64,000 bases of DNA, from positions 496,001-560,000 of the forward strand of contig JAPWGK010000003.1 of the NCBI GenBank assembly GCA_029641185.1, in the 5' to 3' direction. Positions 11,483 through 24,138 of the stretch are shown here, piece after piece; position 1 is the first letter of the stretch; each line of letters begins with the position of its first letter. The stretch is from Pseudofabraea citricarpa. Lineage: Eukaryota > Ascomycota > Leotiomycetes > Helotiales > Dermateaceae. The position numbers were made by a program, and so were the translations under genes. The notes under the pieces were generated by a model. The model worked only from the letters and a program-made list of their open reading frames with translations, did not search any database and was not told the origin of the DNA.

Positions 11483-13205
11483 CTAGCTAGAAGATGCTTT
11501 CCTCGCAGCCCGTTCTCTATATAGCCCATCAATTTCGACCTCGTAATCCTCAAGCGTAACCCTACGATTAACTGTTGTTTTAACGACAAGCCTCTTCAGT
11601 GGTTTACCAAGGCTAGTGAACAAGATCATTTCCTTCTCCAGCGAGACCTGCTTATGAAGATTCCCATTAATTCGCTCAATCTTCGGCCACAGATCTTCCA
11701 GTGCCGTTGTTTTGTCTACCTTCTCATCAACCAACTCAACTAACAAGAACGGCACCTCTCTCCCGTCGCCCCCCATCACACACGCCTTCACCTGCTCAAT
11801 CTCCATCACCAAAGGCTCCACATCCGTTGCCTTAAACTTAGTCAAGGAACTCAACTTGACAAAATCGTCCGTTCGCCCAGAATACAGCCACAAACCATCC
11901 TTCGTCTTATCCGGATGCTTCCTCCATAAATCCTTTGTGTAATACTCTTGCAGTTCGGGGAACACGTGGAACACGATCTGGGTTGTCGCTAGCTCAGGGT
12001 CCTTGTGTTTCACCACCACGGACTCGAACAGATCGTCCTTGAAAGGAAGAAATTTGAAGCCCGCAGCCGGATCGAAGAAGTAGTATACCCAGTCGGAACG
12101 CGAGGTCATTTTGAGCTGGTAAGCACCTACCTCGGTACTGCCCATCGCGGGCTGGACGTGTACAAACTGCGACAAGAGATCGCCAGCCCAGCGATCCAGC
12201 GGCGCTCCCCCGAACGAGAGCATGTCCATGTGGCGCATGTTGTCAACATACTTCGGGTTTTGAGCGAGCTCTGTTAGTGTAGAAGGGACATATATGCCTC
12301 CTTTTGGCTGGATTGTCGTGTGCACCTTGTCGATGTACGCCGCTGTCATGGGCAGTGGTGCGTCCGGTGGAAGCAGAATCGGGATCATTCCAATATCCAA
12401 AGGGAGCTGCACGTACATGTACAGACCGAGGATCCAAGATGGCGGTAGAGGCATCAGGATCTTGGTGTTGGAAAAGTAGATCAGTCCATCACCGCCGTTG
12501 ACGAGCGACAGCATATACGAAGTATATTTGATGGGCTTTGGGAGTCCTACTTTTTGTCAGCCACTACAATTTCGAGTTTTGAGATATGACGAAATCGCAC
12601 CAGTTGATCCCGAAGTATGCAAGATGAGAACGGGATCATGTTTTGTTTCGTCCCAGCTCATATCAAAAGGATACACGTCCACAGGCTCATCCACAAGGAA
12701 GTCTTCGAAGTCAGGCATGGTCAGAATCTTGCAGCCGTCAACCTCGGGGCGGAGTGTGTCCCAAAGACGCATCATTTCCTTCGACGCTATCAAAGTTCTA
12801 CATTCCGTACTTTTGAGAAGACTGAGATGAGCCGGTCTGGTGTTGAAGAACAGAGGGAAAATGACCTATTGAACTATTAACCATCAAGTCCGCTTGTTCA
12901 AAGAAACTGCTTACCTGACGTCGCGTCTTCAGTACAGCATTATACAGCATCGTATATCGCATATCACTCCCTCCTACATACGCCAGCACATCAAATTTCT
13001 TTGCCGGCCCAAGATTCTCATCCAGCCACCAAGCCATCTTGTTGATAGCCCGCCCAAGCTGAGCGTATGTGAACTCGCGGTGACCATCCTCTAGTTTTTC
13101 TCCACGGGGGATAATGGCGTAGACCCTCTGTGGTGTATCTCTTGCCCGTTCCTCCACCCAGGTCGGGAGGGGCTTCCGATGTTTATCTTCTGGGAAAATG
13201 CGCAT
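11483..13205 (-). CDS. Stand-alone adenylation-domain protein (NRPS-like, no carrier or reductase domain)
   Basis: Three exons (13205-12915, 12865-12601, 12546-11483) give 539 residues. Adenylation core motifs appear in order: HTSGSTGLPK (A3) at about residues 180-189, GSTEVGAY (A5), YSGRTDDFVKL (A7/A8) and, near the end, VKTTVNR, which aligns with the K-G-T-V-Q-R motif that carries the catalytic lysine in fungal NRPS-like enzymes. The chain stops about 30 residues later, where those enzymes normally continue into a carrier protein and a reductase or thioesterase. Expected chemistry is activation of a carboxylic acid, probably aryl, as an acyl-adenylate. The final acceptor (CoA, a carrier elsewhere, or an amine) is unknown. 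ATG 13205 is the first methionine in a frame that begins like other family members. Confidence 0.85.
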
Positions 13206-14992
13206 TCTGCTCAGCAAAAGAGAGGGAGATTCGAGACGTAGTAGAGTGCAGCAGATGAAACCAACGCCTCTAAACCTCCAAATCGACGGTCTTTGTATCT
13301 TGAACTTATACTTTTCAACGCTTTCGGGCCCGAGTCGCCCACTTTCTACATTACGTCGGATAGAGAAATCTAGTTGATTTTATCAATTCACATCGCTGCT
13401 GTGCTATACCTAACCCGCTTCTCAATATTGGAACCTGTGTAAAAAAATATTCTCCCATCTTGAAACTTAGATTCGGAATCCCTGACTGGTCAAAATACGA
13501 GAGGTTCTTGGAAAAGGTTGTTAAGGAAGATATGTTACTGAACCATGAAATGAAATAGGCTGATGCGAAAGCCATTTCGTAAATCAGGTAGATTCTCAGC
13601 AAGATCGAGCGGCAGCTTTTTCAATATCTTGATCTTGTTATCATTAGAGAAATCTGTCATCTGGATACTAGAAGTTCATACATTTTTAGCGCGATTTTGA
13701 TGTTACCTTCATTCTATGCGGCACCTCTCCCGTATTTACGTGTAAATTGTCTTGGGCTAACAAAATTCCACGGGACCACTTTTGTTTAACTCTTACATTG
13801 ACATCGAACTTTCTGATTCTCAATCGGCTACTGCGAGTTCGTATAAACATGCGTTAAGTCGGTCAGTCGGTTGTTTCTGGCTTCCTCAAACCTCGGCTAG
13901 TGAGATGCCCACCGGCACTGAACCCACCACGTTCTTCTCGGCACCAAACCACACCACATGCTTATCAAATGAATAGCCGGACTTCGCGTTGTATGTAAAG
14001 TCCGACCTGCAGCCAAGTGCTGCCAGATCTGCAAAACTAACTGCCAAATTCAGGTACTTGTAGGGGGTATGATCCCTGGTGGCGTTCGAGCTGTGTCCCT
14101 CGCTAAGTGCCCTTCTCTCTTTTTGTACCATTATTTTCCTCTTTATACGTATATGTCTGTGCGTACGATGGTGGTATGATTTCGAGAACAAGCTGAAGGT
14201 CTTTAATAAATATATATCTATACACTCAGACAAGTATAACCTTTGGCTTGTAGTTATTTGTTAAGAACTTCTCAGCGTTCGTGCAGGTGACATGCTTTCA
14301 ACTATTCCGGGTTCGGTATCTTATAACACGGATGATCTCATAGGGTATTTATGATGATAAGATACTACTATCCCCGTTTAATACTAATCTTAAACCTAGC
14401 TATATCTCTTGTAAACTCTAGCAATCATTCTTGTTCTTTAGTTATTGAACAAAGTAATAATACTATTTCAAGATTAGGGATGTCTACCCCTTCTTAAGAT
14501 TACAAGCTCAATGCTAGGTTCTAGAAAATAAGCCTATATGTAGTCCATCAAGATAACTCGTCGTTCAATTAAGCTTACCAATGTCATTTTGTGCTCTTTT
14601 AAGCGAGACGACCAGGAAGACTGAAATTCGACTTCATGCAACCGTCTCGGGCGCGTCGGGCCCGAGACGTGGGCACGGTGAAGACGGTGGGAGGCCGGCT
14701 CCCGCTTTGTATTTGCATAGAGAATTATTTGATTGGGCTGGCTTGCTTTCCCGAATGCGTTCTAGTGTAAGCCGAAATCAAGGATGGATTCAAGAGTATA
14801 GGTGTAATGGTCAAGAATAGACAGCAAAATTTAAGTTTTACATCCCTTAAGGCTCAATTTCTCATGGTGACCTAATTTCAGGAGTTCAATTGAAGAGTGA
14901 GAAAGTCATCACAGCGAAGCCATGTGCTTGATACGAGATTAATATTCCAAACTCGACTCACTTACTGCTAACTTTACTGTATTATGTCAAGA
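13206..14992. other. Intergenic, no supported gene
   Basis: A 1.8-kb spacer upstream of the adenylation-domain gene and downstream of the P450 gene, both on the minus strand. The open frames are short (up to 115 codons at 13886-14233), overlap each other and show no recognisable domain. Confidence 0.5.
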
Positions 14993-16578
14993 TTACACAC
15001 GTTGCTTCACTGCCGCTTCAAATGACATAACCTTTGCAAACTGCCAACCACGAGTTTTCAACCCGCCTTCAACCTTCTCCACTTTTGCCCAGTCAATAAC
15101 CTCAAAGTCAAAGTGCCGAATGATTTCAGGGATAACCTTCTCAATTTCAATCATCGCGATGTGCTTCCCGATGCAGCTCCTACTTCCTCTTCCAAATATC
15201 AAAGTAGATGCCTCCACTTCTGCTAACTTGCCTTCTGTCTGGGCAAACTCCAGCCATCGCTCAGGACGATAAAATTCGGCATCATCGCCAAAGATCTTCT
15301 TGTTGCGGTGGAGAGCCCACACGTTGGCTCCAAGAACGGTGCCTTCCGGGAAATAATAACCTTGAATCTGCACTCCCGAGGCTGGAACTTCGCGATTTAA
15401 AGGCAGTGCACCTGCACGGTGTAAACGCATGGCTTCTTTGATGCACGCCTGGAGGTAAAGTAGGTTTTCCGACTCTGTGAAGCTGATGGGATTCGAAACC
15501 CTACCCTCCGCAACAGCCTCGTCAATTTCTTGACGTGCCTTCGCAAGAACGCGTGGGTTGCGAATCAGATGATAGAAAATCCCACAGAGAGACGTAGCCG
15601 TCGTGTCAGCACCGGCAAACACGTTCGATAGCGCTGTAGCATAGATGTCGGGCTCGGTAATCTTTTTGGGGTTCTCCGTCTGCATGTTTAGAAGCCGGGC
15701 CACGAAGGGTTGCGCTTTGATTTCGCTCGTAGCCTTCCCAGTTCGGAGTGCCTCTCTTACGGAAGCAACTCGACTTTGGCAGAAGTTGTAAACCCACCCA
15801 GACCGGGTTCTTTTTACAATTTGGGGATAGAGCCATGGGTGCACCCAAGGATAGAATCCAGCAAAAGTGCTATAGATTGTCCTTTGATCGATAGATTTGA
15901 AAAGCTCATCGGTGTCATGGTGCTTATCCAGAGTCCCAAAGCGTTCTCCAAATGTGATGGAACTTACTACGTCAAAAGCGTACCGTGTCGAGAGGTCAGC
16001 CAAGTCGATTGTCTCGTTTGACTGTGCGGCCTTGAGGAACCGAGCCTTGAGAACTTTGACGCTGTCGTCGACGAATAGCTCATACCCCTTGATCGAGGAC
16101 ATCGAGTACAAACTGGACACTTTTCTTCTTTGGGCAGCATGATGTACCGGGTCGGTGTCGGAGAAAAGCCCAGCAGGGGCTGGTGGAGGATGGTTCCAAG
16201 CCAGGTGCCATTTATCCTATACAGTATGTTAGACCTCTCTCAATTTTCTGGTTGATCGACCAAACACACCTTTAACCACGTTGGCCCCGAGACTTGGAAC
16301 ATTGCGTTGATAGTGCCTACATCGTCAATGATATACTGCCCGGGCTGTACTCTAACAACTGGGCCATATTTGGAGCGAAGTTCGTTGTTAGTGACCTCGT
16401 AGTCCCCCCTAGCCACTCTGTACACGTTCCACAGCTTGGTAAATCTAGCTATAAGTGGGCCAGGCACACTTCGGCAAGGGTCCAGTATAACACACAAAAT
16501 GAGGTAGCCAAGAACGAGACCCGTTATTGCGAATCCTGTCGAAATAGCAGTAAGAGGAAGATGGCCGTCGAAAATCAT
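14993..16578 (-). CDS. Cytochrome P450 monooxygenase (pisatin demethylase-like class)
   Basis: Two exons (16578-16270 and 16216-14993) give 510 residues. An N-terminal hydrophobic helix at about residues 8-32 would anchor the enzyme in the ER membrane. Visible P450 motifs are the I-helix AGADTT, the K-helix KEAMR (E-x-x-R), YRPERW, and the haem-binding FGRGSRSCIG with the cysteine ligand at about residue 451. The overall sequence resembles fungal P450s annotated as pisatin demethylase-like, which often hydroxylate or O-demethylate aromatic compounds; the substrate cannot be read from sequence. It lies on the same strand as the neighbouring adenylation-domain and flavin monooxygenase genes. 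A GTG-initiated upstream extension exists, but ATG 16578 directly precedes the anchor helix. Confidence 0.92.
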
Positions 16579-17640
16579 TGTAGTGACTCCTGAAAAATAT
16601 GCTGGATGTAGGGTGTCAATAGCTACCCGAGCAATCACAAATGTTGGAGGAATTTTTCAACGCATAGATCTGCCTTATATCCAACCCGAGCTGCAGGGCT
16701 GTGTCTATCGAGCCATACCCGAGGTTCGAGGTTATTGCTTTCAACAGGATGAGCTGTTAAGCACATGGCTCCCAACACAGAAGGCGACCAGGGATTATAC
16801 TGGCCAAGGCTTAAGAAGATTTCGGCGTTAGTCTATGAAGACTGGGATGATCTGCAGCGTAGAAACGGAGTTTGAAGAAGGTTCGCGGGGTTTGGTGTGG
16901 CTTGGTAACTTGAATAATCTCCTTGTTCTATTGGATACTACGCTCCGCAAGTAAATCTGTTCACAGTTCCCACATAAACACTATTGGATCTCATGCCACT
17001 GGTCGTATTCCTTCGGTAGCCATGCTAATGTTACATACCTAGGGACATACCTACTTAGTACCACACTTCTCTCCACATTCCCTCTATGACCAGGTCCAAA
17101 ACCACTGCCGGCACAGCTTCCCGAGCCTGTCTGTCTCCGCATATATCAAGTCTATCTTCACGCTTAGTGGCTGAACCCTAAATTCAGAGTTTCTTTTTTC
17201 CTTTCTTTTTTCCTTTCTTTTTTTCTTGAAATAAGAATTAAGCGCAGCAAACAACAAGAAAGTTCAACCTTAATAAATGGCCGGTGGGAGAGTTTCAGTG
17301 AGCCGAAGCTAGATATCAAAGCCATCAATTTCACAAGATAGACATAAAGTACCGTAGCCTCATGATATAGAACACGGGGGATACAATGTGACACGATAGC
17401 CGAGGAGTTTCGTATGAGACAAACAACTAAGCACATCACTTTTTAGCATAGCGACACATGCAGAAACAGTTATAGATAGAACCCAGCTCGTCTAGTAGAG
17501 GAGTAGCAGCCACGAGAATGAGATGTGGTAAAGTGTAGTTCCGTAGTCAGCACAATTTGGGAACTGAAGTAAAACTCCGTAACTAACTCCCAAAAAAGTA
17601 TTTATTGCTTGCAATGACTTGTATTAAAGACTCAACAATT
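16579..17640. other. Intergenic, no supported gene
   Basis: A spacer between the P450 start and the flavin monooxygenase stop. It contains a pyrimidine-rich TTCCTTTC-type tract at about 17190-17225 and no supported gene. Confidence 0.5.
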
Positions 17641-19528
17641 TCATTGCTGAAACACAGCGAGCCGTTCCACTTTCGCCTGATCGACATTCCCTATCGTCGC
17701 ACTGAAACCAGTTTCTTTTATTTTTGAAAGAACATCTGGAGCTTTGATTTCTCTGTACTTTTGAGGAACGTACGCAATTTTCCCTACTGCAATAAGAAGA
17801 ACGGTGTTGGCATCAACCTTTGAATTAGATGCTCGCCACGCAATATGGTCATCGGGCCGAATGAGCGCAGATTCAGTTCCCCATATGTTCCGCACATGAT
17901 GTTCATTGGGAAGATGAAGCGTCTTTAGGGGAATCTTGTGAACTTGAGCGGCCTCTGCAAATTCGGATGCAAACAATCCTTGCGGTGAAAAGTCGACGAG
18001 GGTATAGTCTGGTCCGAAAGCATCGAAAACGCTCGTTTTGCCATCGGCTAAGAGGACCTGCGGAGCTCTCGCACCTGGCCAAGTCGAAGGAATGTAGTCC
18101 CTGTAGTTCCATTCTGGTTCCTCGGCATCTTCATCCGCTACGACAACGCTGGAAACATTCCTGTATCCCATCTCGATTCCGTGGTCTTTGTTTTCTCCGT
18201 CATGTTCAGACATATGGGCCCTGATACGATCACGAAGTTTCTCTCCATCTACACTCTGTGAAGTCGCGACTTCTTTCCCAGCCTTGTCAACCCAATCGAC
18301 GTAATCATTATGTCTTGAACGATGGACTCCCGAACGCTCAATATTACGCACCGCAACCGGTCTACGTTCTTCTTCGTATGACTGAAGGAGAAATTTACCA
18401 CCATATCCATTTAGAACAGCAGCAATTTTCCAGGCAATATCAAAGCTATCAGCAAGACCAGTATTCATTCCATATCCACCCGTGGGTATGTTCTGATGTG
18501 CTGAATCGCCAGCCAGAAATACTCTGCCCAGTTTTGTTTGGTAGCGGTCCGCAATTACGATGTTGGGCCTCCAGCAGCTGGTGACAAGCACTTTATCGAT
18601 CTTAATTTCAAAGGGCTCTCCGGAGCCCCCAAGAACCTGGTAAACTGTTTGGACAGGGTCTATGGTAGTTATATCAACATCGAGAGCAACAGGCATATGA
18701 GCAGTCCAGGTGTCAACTTCGTCCTGACTGATGATCACACTCCCACTCGTAAAGAATATGTGCCAAAACTGTCCTTGGTTCCAGAGCCGCTTTAGATCTC
18801 TTGATTTGAAATGCACAAGAAACATAGCGCTTGGTCTCTAAGGTTGTCAGTCAATAATCACACGTATTTAGTGCTTTTACTCACACTGGTCCGCCGATTA
18901 GACGTCCCCCTATGCTTCTCCTGACACGGCTTCCAGCTCCATCGCACCCTATTACATACTGGCTTGTAATGCTGTGAGGCTGGCCGGTTTTGATATCAAT
19001 CAATCGAGACTCGACTTCGGTGTGTCGTTCAATGAGATACTCAAACTTGAGTCCAAAATACGACTCTATCAAAGGCTCTGCCTGGATGATTGGCTTCAAC
19101 CACGCTTCAAAGATTGCCTGAGAGCAGCGCTGATAGGGCTGGTGTGGCATAGATCCATCATTCTGTTTCCTGATGCGATCCCGCCATGCATCAGGAGATG
19201 GGAGATCCCATTGGGAAATTTTCTCGCCGCCTTCTCCAAGCCCGGTGCTAAAAAGGACATCGAAAGAAAATTTTTGTGGAACCCCCTGATCACGAAGCCT
19301 GTCAGCAAGATTAAGTCGACGGAGCAGCTCCATGCTCCTGCAGTTGGTGATGTCCATTTTAGGCCATCTTGTTGTCTCGGTATTTCTCTCCACAATGATA
19401 CATCGAATGCCTTTCCGGGCCAGTTGGAGAGCGGCAATCAAGCCTGAGGGCCCTGCACCCACGACTAATACTGCTGTCTCGTGAGTAATCAGGATCGGTG
19501 CATTTTCAGATCGGGGCGAAAGTGACAT
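17641..19528 (-). CDS. FAD-dependent aromatic monooxygenase (phenol 2-monooxygenase / MhpA type)
   Basis: Two exons (19528-18885 and 18835-17641) give 612 residues. The class A flavoprotein monooxygenase signatures are all present: GAGPSG at residues 24-29 (FAD ADP-binding), a CDGAGSRVRR segment (DG motif, FAD/NADPH contacts) and GRVFLAGDSAHQ (GD motif, FAD ribityl). The C-terminal 180 residues resemble the thioredoxin-like domain of phenol hydroxylases. The length matches that family rather than the shorter salicylate hydroxylases. It probably adds a hydroxyl group to a phenolic ring using NAD(P)H and oxygen, giving a catechol-type product. It is co-oriented with the salicylate-hydroxylase-type gene upstream. 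A CGG-N6-CCG palindrome lies about 185 bp before the ATG. Confidence 0.9.
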
Positions 19529-20977
19529 GGTTAGGGTCTATGAAATGTGGAATTGAGTCTGTATGGTTTCTTTTCGAGCCTGAGATAATTTTCCATGGGT
19601 TACCTGCATGATATGTATCATCTCAAATTGCCAAAATGGTACAAACTCTGTTCGAATTGGTGGTTTGTTTTGGATGGTCGAATAGCTGACGTCTGACATG
19701 AATTACCACCCCCGGCCTCCGCCGGTGGAAAACGAATGCCGCGATACAACAACCGAGTACTGCAAAAGTGAAACGCCGATTTACCACAGTAGTGCGAGAC
19801 TTACTCATCTAGTCAAACTACCGCATAGACTTCTTCTGAGGAAGGGAAAGATTTCTCGAACACGGCATGAGACGCAAAATTACGCAATGTACTAACTGCT
19901 GAGTAAACAAACCTGAAAAATAATTATATATTCATGCAATCAATTCGTCGTCTACTAATTCCTCACTTGCTATGATTTAGACATGCATGCGCATTGCATG
20001 TATTCTTTGTATTTAAAATGTCGTGGCGGGACATATACTTTGATTACTGATGATACTATTTCGGAAGCGTTTCTTCAGCATGTAGGTAGGTAGGTACGCG
20101 CTCATGTTAACTCGGATATGGACCTTACCAGGCCCTGGTTAGTCACAAGTAATTGTATGAAGCGTAGAAAGCTGAAATAGCCATTGTGAAACTACTAATA
20201 ATAATCGTCTGATTATAAAGACAAGCTAAAAAAAACACGCTATGTGTATGTGGTAGGCAAGTACGCGCTCTCTCGCTACCTCGCTTACATAGGGTGAATA
20301 TAAGTCAAGTCTATAAAACTTCCCTAAAAGAGGGAGAAAAAGCAAAAAAAAAGGTTGCCTCGTAAGGTCTTTGCTTAGACTGTAGCAGTCTTGTATCTGG
20401 GATTCTGTCAGTTGGGTATCTTTCCACAAGCTATAACCTGTTATGTTAGAAGTTGGAGCATAAACGCTCGAGAGTAGTTACTTCCGAAGAAGTGATCTCA
20501 GGTACGTCTAATGTTATCCACCGAAGTGGAAGGTTATAGAGTAGCCACTACAATATGTTTGCTTTGTTTGTTGAGCATGACTTGTTATCTAAATATATTT
20601 GACATGCGTGGTACGCATGGGGGTCCGTTTTTCTCCCGCGCTAACATGACAGTCTCATTTTGAAGACTGCAAAGATCTCCCGAACTACGTAGATGGTAAT
20701 CCAATCAGTTTGTGCATAAAATATTATCAATTGTCATTTCAACTTTCTTAGAGTGGCATAAAATGAGATGTGAATTTTCAGAGTTGTATGCAGGTATATG
20801 GCGCTTTAAATACAACGGAAAATGTCAGAACAATCCTGATTAGTACAAGTAGAAGGACACAAGAAGATAAAACGTAATAATAGAAGAGACTTAAATTGGT
20901 TTGCTGGGATCACTCTGACATATATCGCCCACACAGACAAGTCCGTTTAAAGGCAAACGAAAATTCGCAATTCACCT
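19529..20977. other. Intergenic, promoter of the flavin monooxygenase on its left side
   Basis: No gene supported. The left end is the 5' region of the phenol-hydroxylase-type gene and the right end lies downstream of the salicylate-hydroxylase-type gene. Small minus-strand frames at 19623-19808 and 20226-20429 lack motifs. Confidence 0.5.
19713..19724. promoter_or_regulatory. CGG-N6-CCG palindrome, candidate Zn2Cys6 site
   Basis: An inverted CGG/CCG pair with 6-bp spacing lies about 185 bp upstream of the phenol-hydroxylase-type start. Everted or inverted CGG half-sites are the usual targets of dimeric Zn2Cys6 factors, and a 6-bp spacer is known for Ppr1. A site of the same geometry occurs at 25384-25395. 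About 15 such matches are expected by chance in 64 kb, so the support is weak. Confidence 0.3.
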
Positions 20978-22570
20978 TTAGAGAGACGAGGAAAGTGGTC
21001 TTTGCGATGCTTCTTTCACCCATCCATCAAAAGCAGTCTCGGCTGCAGCTACACAATCAAAACCCAACAGACTCCTTTGGTACTTAGGATCCGCCCACAA
21101 TAGCGTACTTGAATGAACAAAGTCGGCCCGCTTCAATTCAGCATCGCGAGCTTGCTGCTCCGGCCCGTCTGGCAAATGGTACATGTGCTGATTTGCAATA
21201 GCGCCTTTGACGTTGGTAGTAGAGCGAGTCTTCTGTAGATTCTCATATAACCGCAAAACATCGGCGATATACTGGGCTGGCCTGTCTAGTCCCGAGCGGT
21301 TGAGACCTCCAAGAAGAACACCCAATACGGCTCCGTCTTCCACGGCCATTGCTGCGCCCTGAGCTTGGTACGGTAGAGTTGGATGACAGGCATCCCCTAG
21401 AAGAGCGACACGGTTCTATTGATCGTTTTAGTAAGTCATGATCTTTATCAAGCTTGGATGTGGGGTCATACTTTAGTCCAAGTGCGCAATTCTTCATGGT
21501 GGAGAAGTTTCCATTTCAACGTCGATGAAACACAAGATATGATTTTGGTGAGACTAGAAAGAGCAATTATTAGCCATGAGATACATCACCAGAGGTATTG
21601 GCATACATGTCATCCCAACCTCGGAAAGATGCCCTCAATTCCCCGATATCTCCCTGCTCTGTTCTCGCATCTGGAGCGAGGTTGTCGGGTCTCAAGAGTA
21701 CCAAGTTAAATTCCTTACCACCTTTCACTGGATAAAAAACAGCATGGCCACCAGGTCCAAACCAGACTGTTACCGATCGTTTTGCACAAAGCTGATCAAT
21801 CCTTGAATCACCCAGAGCTTTTAACTGCTCGGCGGTGAAAGTTCCACGATAAGCAAGGTCCCCAGTCGGTAGTGGTGGGGAGGGCATCTCAAGAACTCGC
21901 TCACGGATAGTTGACCAGAGACCTAAATGGTTCTTTGAACTGCATTCCTCGTATTCTATCAAAGGGAGTTACACTAACCATCTGCTCCTACGATTGCATC
22001 GCTGGTTATAACTTCACCATTTTTGAGAATTATCTGAGTTTTCTCGAAATTGATATCGGTCACATCGGCGTCTTTTCGAATATCCACTAGCAGTCTCTCG
22101 CACTCTTCCATGAGGACTCGGTGATAGTCTGCCCGGTGCACGACCCTGCGAATCTCATGAGCGATGAAATTGCAGACTACTTCAAAACAAAAGTAGATAT
22201 ACGTACATCCAGGGAGATCCATATAGATCTAGCATTCTCTGGCCTAGTGGTCGGATGCAAAGCTGTTCTCCAGTCTGGTAGCGCCGCACACAAGTACTGT
22301 CAAGGACTATCCCATACTCTTTTAGTTTATCAAGCACTCCTAGTCTTCTGCATACTCTTGTTGCATTAGGTGGAACTTGGATACCAGCGCCAACCTAGGC
22401 TCAGCAATTAGCACCTCCTCGCACTAAAACTTCAGGAGGGGAATTACTGGTAGGATTTCAGCTGCTTTCTCTAGTACAAGAACATCTAAGCCTTGCTGTC
22501 TGCATGCAATTGCACATACAAGCCCGCCAATTCCTGCGCCGACAATGACAACTTTCAGTGGTGTAGCCAT
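20978..22570 (-). CDS. FAD-dependent monooxygenase, salicylate hydroxylase type
   Basis: Six exons (22570-22448, 22394-22207, 22145-21979, 21922-21607, 21553-21472, 21415-20978) give 437 residues, and every junction keeps the frame. GAGIGG at residues 11-16 binds the FAD ADP moiety, GADGLWS is the DG motif, and GDACHPTLPYQAQGA from about residue 299 is the GD motif typical of fungal salicylate and 6-hydroxynicotinate hydroxylases. Salicylate hydroxylases decarboxylate and hydroxylate salicylate to catechol with NADH and oxygen; close relatives act on other hydroxy-aromatic acids. It sits between a second aromatic hydroxylase and an extradiol dioxygenase, all on the minus strand, which fits production of a catechol-type substrate for ring cleavage. 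The intron spacing is dense for a gene of this size. Confidence 0.88.
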
Positions 22571-23019
22571 GAAGGTGATGAGTTCTGTGTAATACAAGTC
22601 TCAGCCATTTCTGGAGAGAGACACTGACGTAATAAATGTGCTTTGGTCTAAAGTTGAAGCTAGTAGCCTGTGCCTCGGCGACCGTGATATTCCTGGATTG
22701 CCGCTGCTGGCCGGACAATCGGCCATAATACAACAGTAATATCTCCGGTAGGGAAACAAAGTCCGGGCTTTCCCTGATTTAACAAGAAGGTAAGAAAGTA
22801 GCACAAGCTTCCGTTGGTGCATTTCGACGATTGAAATGGATGAACTTGTACCGAACGCCCTGTGACTGGCCTTTGGGTATTTAAAGTTTGTTCAAAACAG
22901 CATAGTGCACCACAAAATCAACCCCCTCTTAATTAGCAAAAGTTAGGCTTGTGACTTTTATATTAATTGATATATATTCGTGGTATCTTTGAATTTATAA
23001 ACCACCCTCATTATTTTAG
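22571..23019. other. 5' region of the salicylate-hydroxylase-type gene
   Basis: No gene supported. It contains GC-rich promoter-like DNA near 22660-22760 with several CGG triplets, then becomes AT-rich toward the inverted-repeat element. Confidence 0.5.
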
Positions 23020-23487
23020 TAAAATTGGGTTCCAAAAGTCTTTGTGCATCCCCACTTTTACGCCCAAAGTCACGTTATTCAAAAATATATTAATAATACT
23101 AGCGATTAGCTGATAAGGTTAAAACTTCACTTAAAATTAGAAAATTACTATACCTTTGTTTTTTACTCTTAGAAAATATAATATATAATATAATATAAAT
23201 AGGATCATAATATTTAGAAACTATTTTAAGCGACGAATAAATTTAGTAGGGATTTACACCAAAAAAGTAACTTTTTTAAATTCACTTTGCTTTAAACTTA
23301 TACCCTCAGTTATATACTTGGAAATATAAGATTATCTTTTTAAGGAATTATTCTTTATCTAAATATCTATTAGTAATATCAAAGTCTTTTTCAAAAAATA
23401 ATTATAAGTATTATTAATATATTTTTGAATAACGTGACTTTAGGCGTAAAAGTGGGGATGCACAAAGACTTTTGGAACCGAACTTTA
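23020..23487. mobile_element. MITE with ~70-bp near-perfect terminal inverted repeats and TA ends
   Basis: The left end (from about 23028) reads GGTTCCAAAAGTCTTTG and continues to about 23098. The right end (to 23479) is its reverse complement, with one clear difference over about 70 bp (CGCCCAAAG versus CGCCTAAAG). Weaker matching extends outward to a TA at 23020-23021 and a TA at 23486-23487, which fits a TA target-site duplication of the Tc1/mariner type. The interior is AT-rich and noncoding, including a TATAATATAA-like tract. The near-identical ends suggest a younger insertion than the element at 4257-4822. Confidence 0.8.
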
Positions 23488-24138
23488 GATATGTATCTGA
23501 TACCTATTTACAGCTAACAAACACTTGTTTCTTGCGTCTCGTCCAATTCCGATCATTATGTAGTAGGAGAAATGCTAAAGTGTGGGGTACGGCAAATCAA
23601 TCCGGGGCACGACACGCCCCAGACCCTCATTTACCGCGTGGCTTTCCCTTATTTCCCCGCACGTTTGGTTGTTGATCTCGCTTAGCGCCCGCGTAATCCA
23701 AGAAATTGTCAAGCACTTTATGAGTTTTGCAACTTTCGACGTGATAGTAAATGAAAGCCTTATTCCCGCTAAACTCATCAATTTGGAGAGACGTAATGAT
23801 TATATGGTAGTTAAATATGTTTGAATTAACGAAAGTTATTAGGGTTTATAGGTATCTGCAGGTTTTCACAGAGCAGCCTTCAACCGAAAAACCCTGTCTG
23901 CGCTCTGGAAGGAAATTCTTGATTGCTGACATATGACCGTGCCGAACCATAGAACATATAAAAAACCTTTAATTTAAATAGTGTGCAACGAACGTGTCGA
24001 GCTTGAAGGTGGGAGGCAATATGCAAAAGATCTGTTTTTTATTTTTTGTTCCAAGGTGAAATAGAGGAGAGTAGTTTAAATACAGCCATAACAAGAGAAC
24101 CAAATCACGAAAGCATACATGATGCTTCCTAAATGAAT
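23488..24138. other. Intergenic, no supported gene
   Basis: A short spacer between the inverted-repeat element and the dioxygenase stop codon. Two overlapping frames at 23575-23824 show no recognisable domain. Confidence 0.5.
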
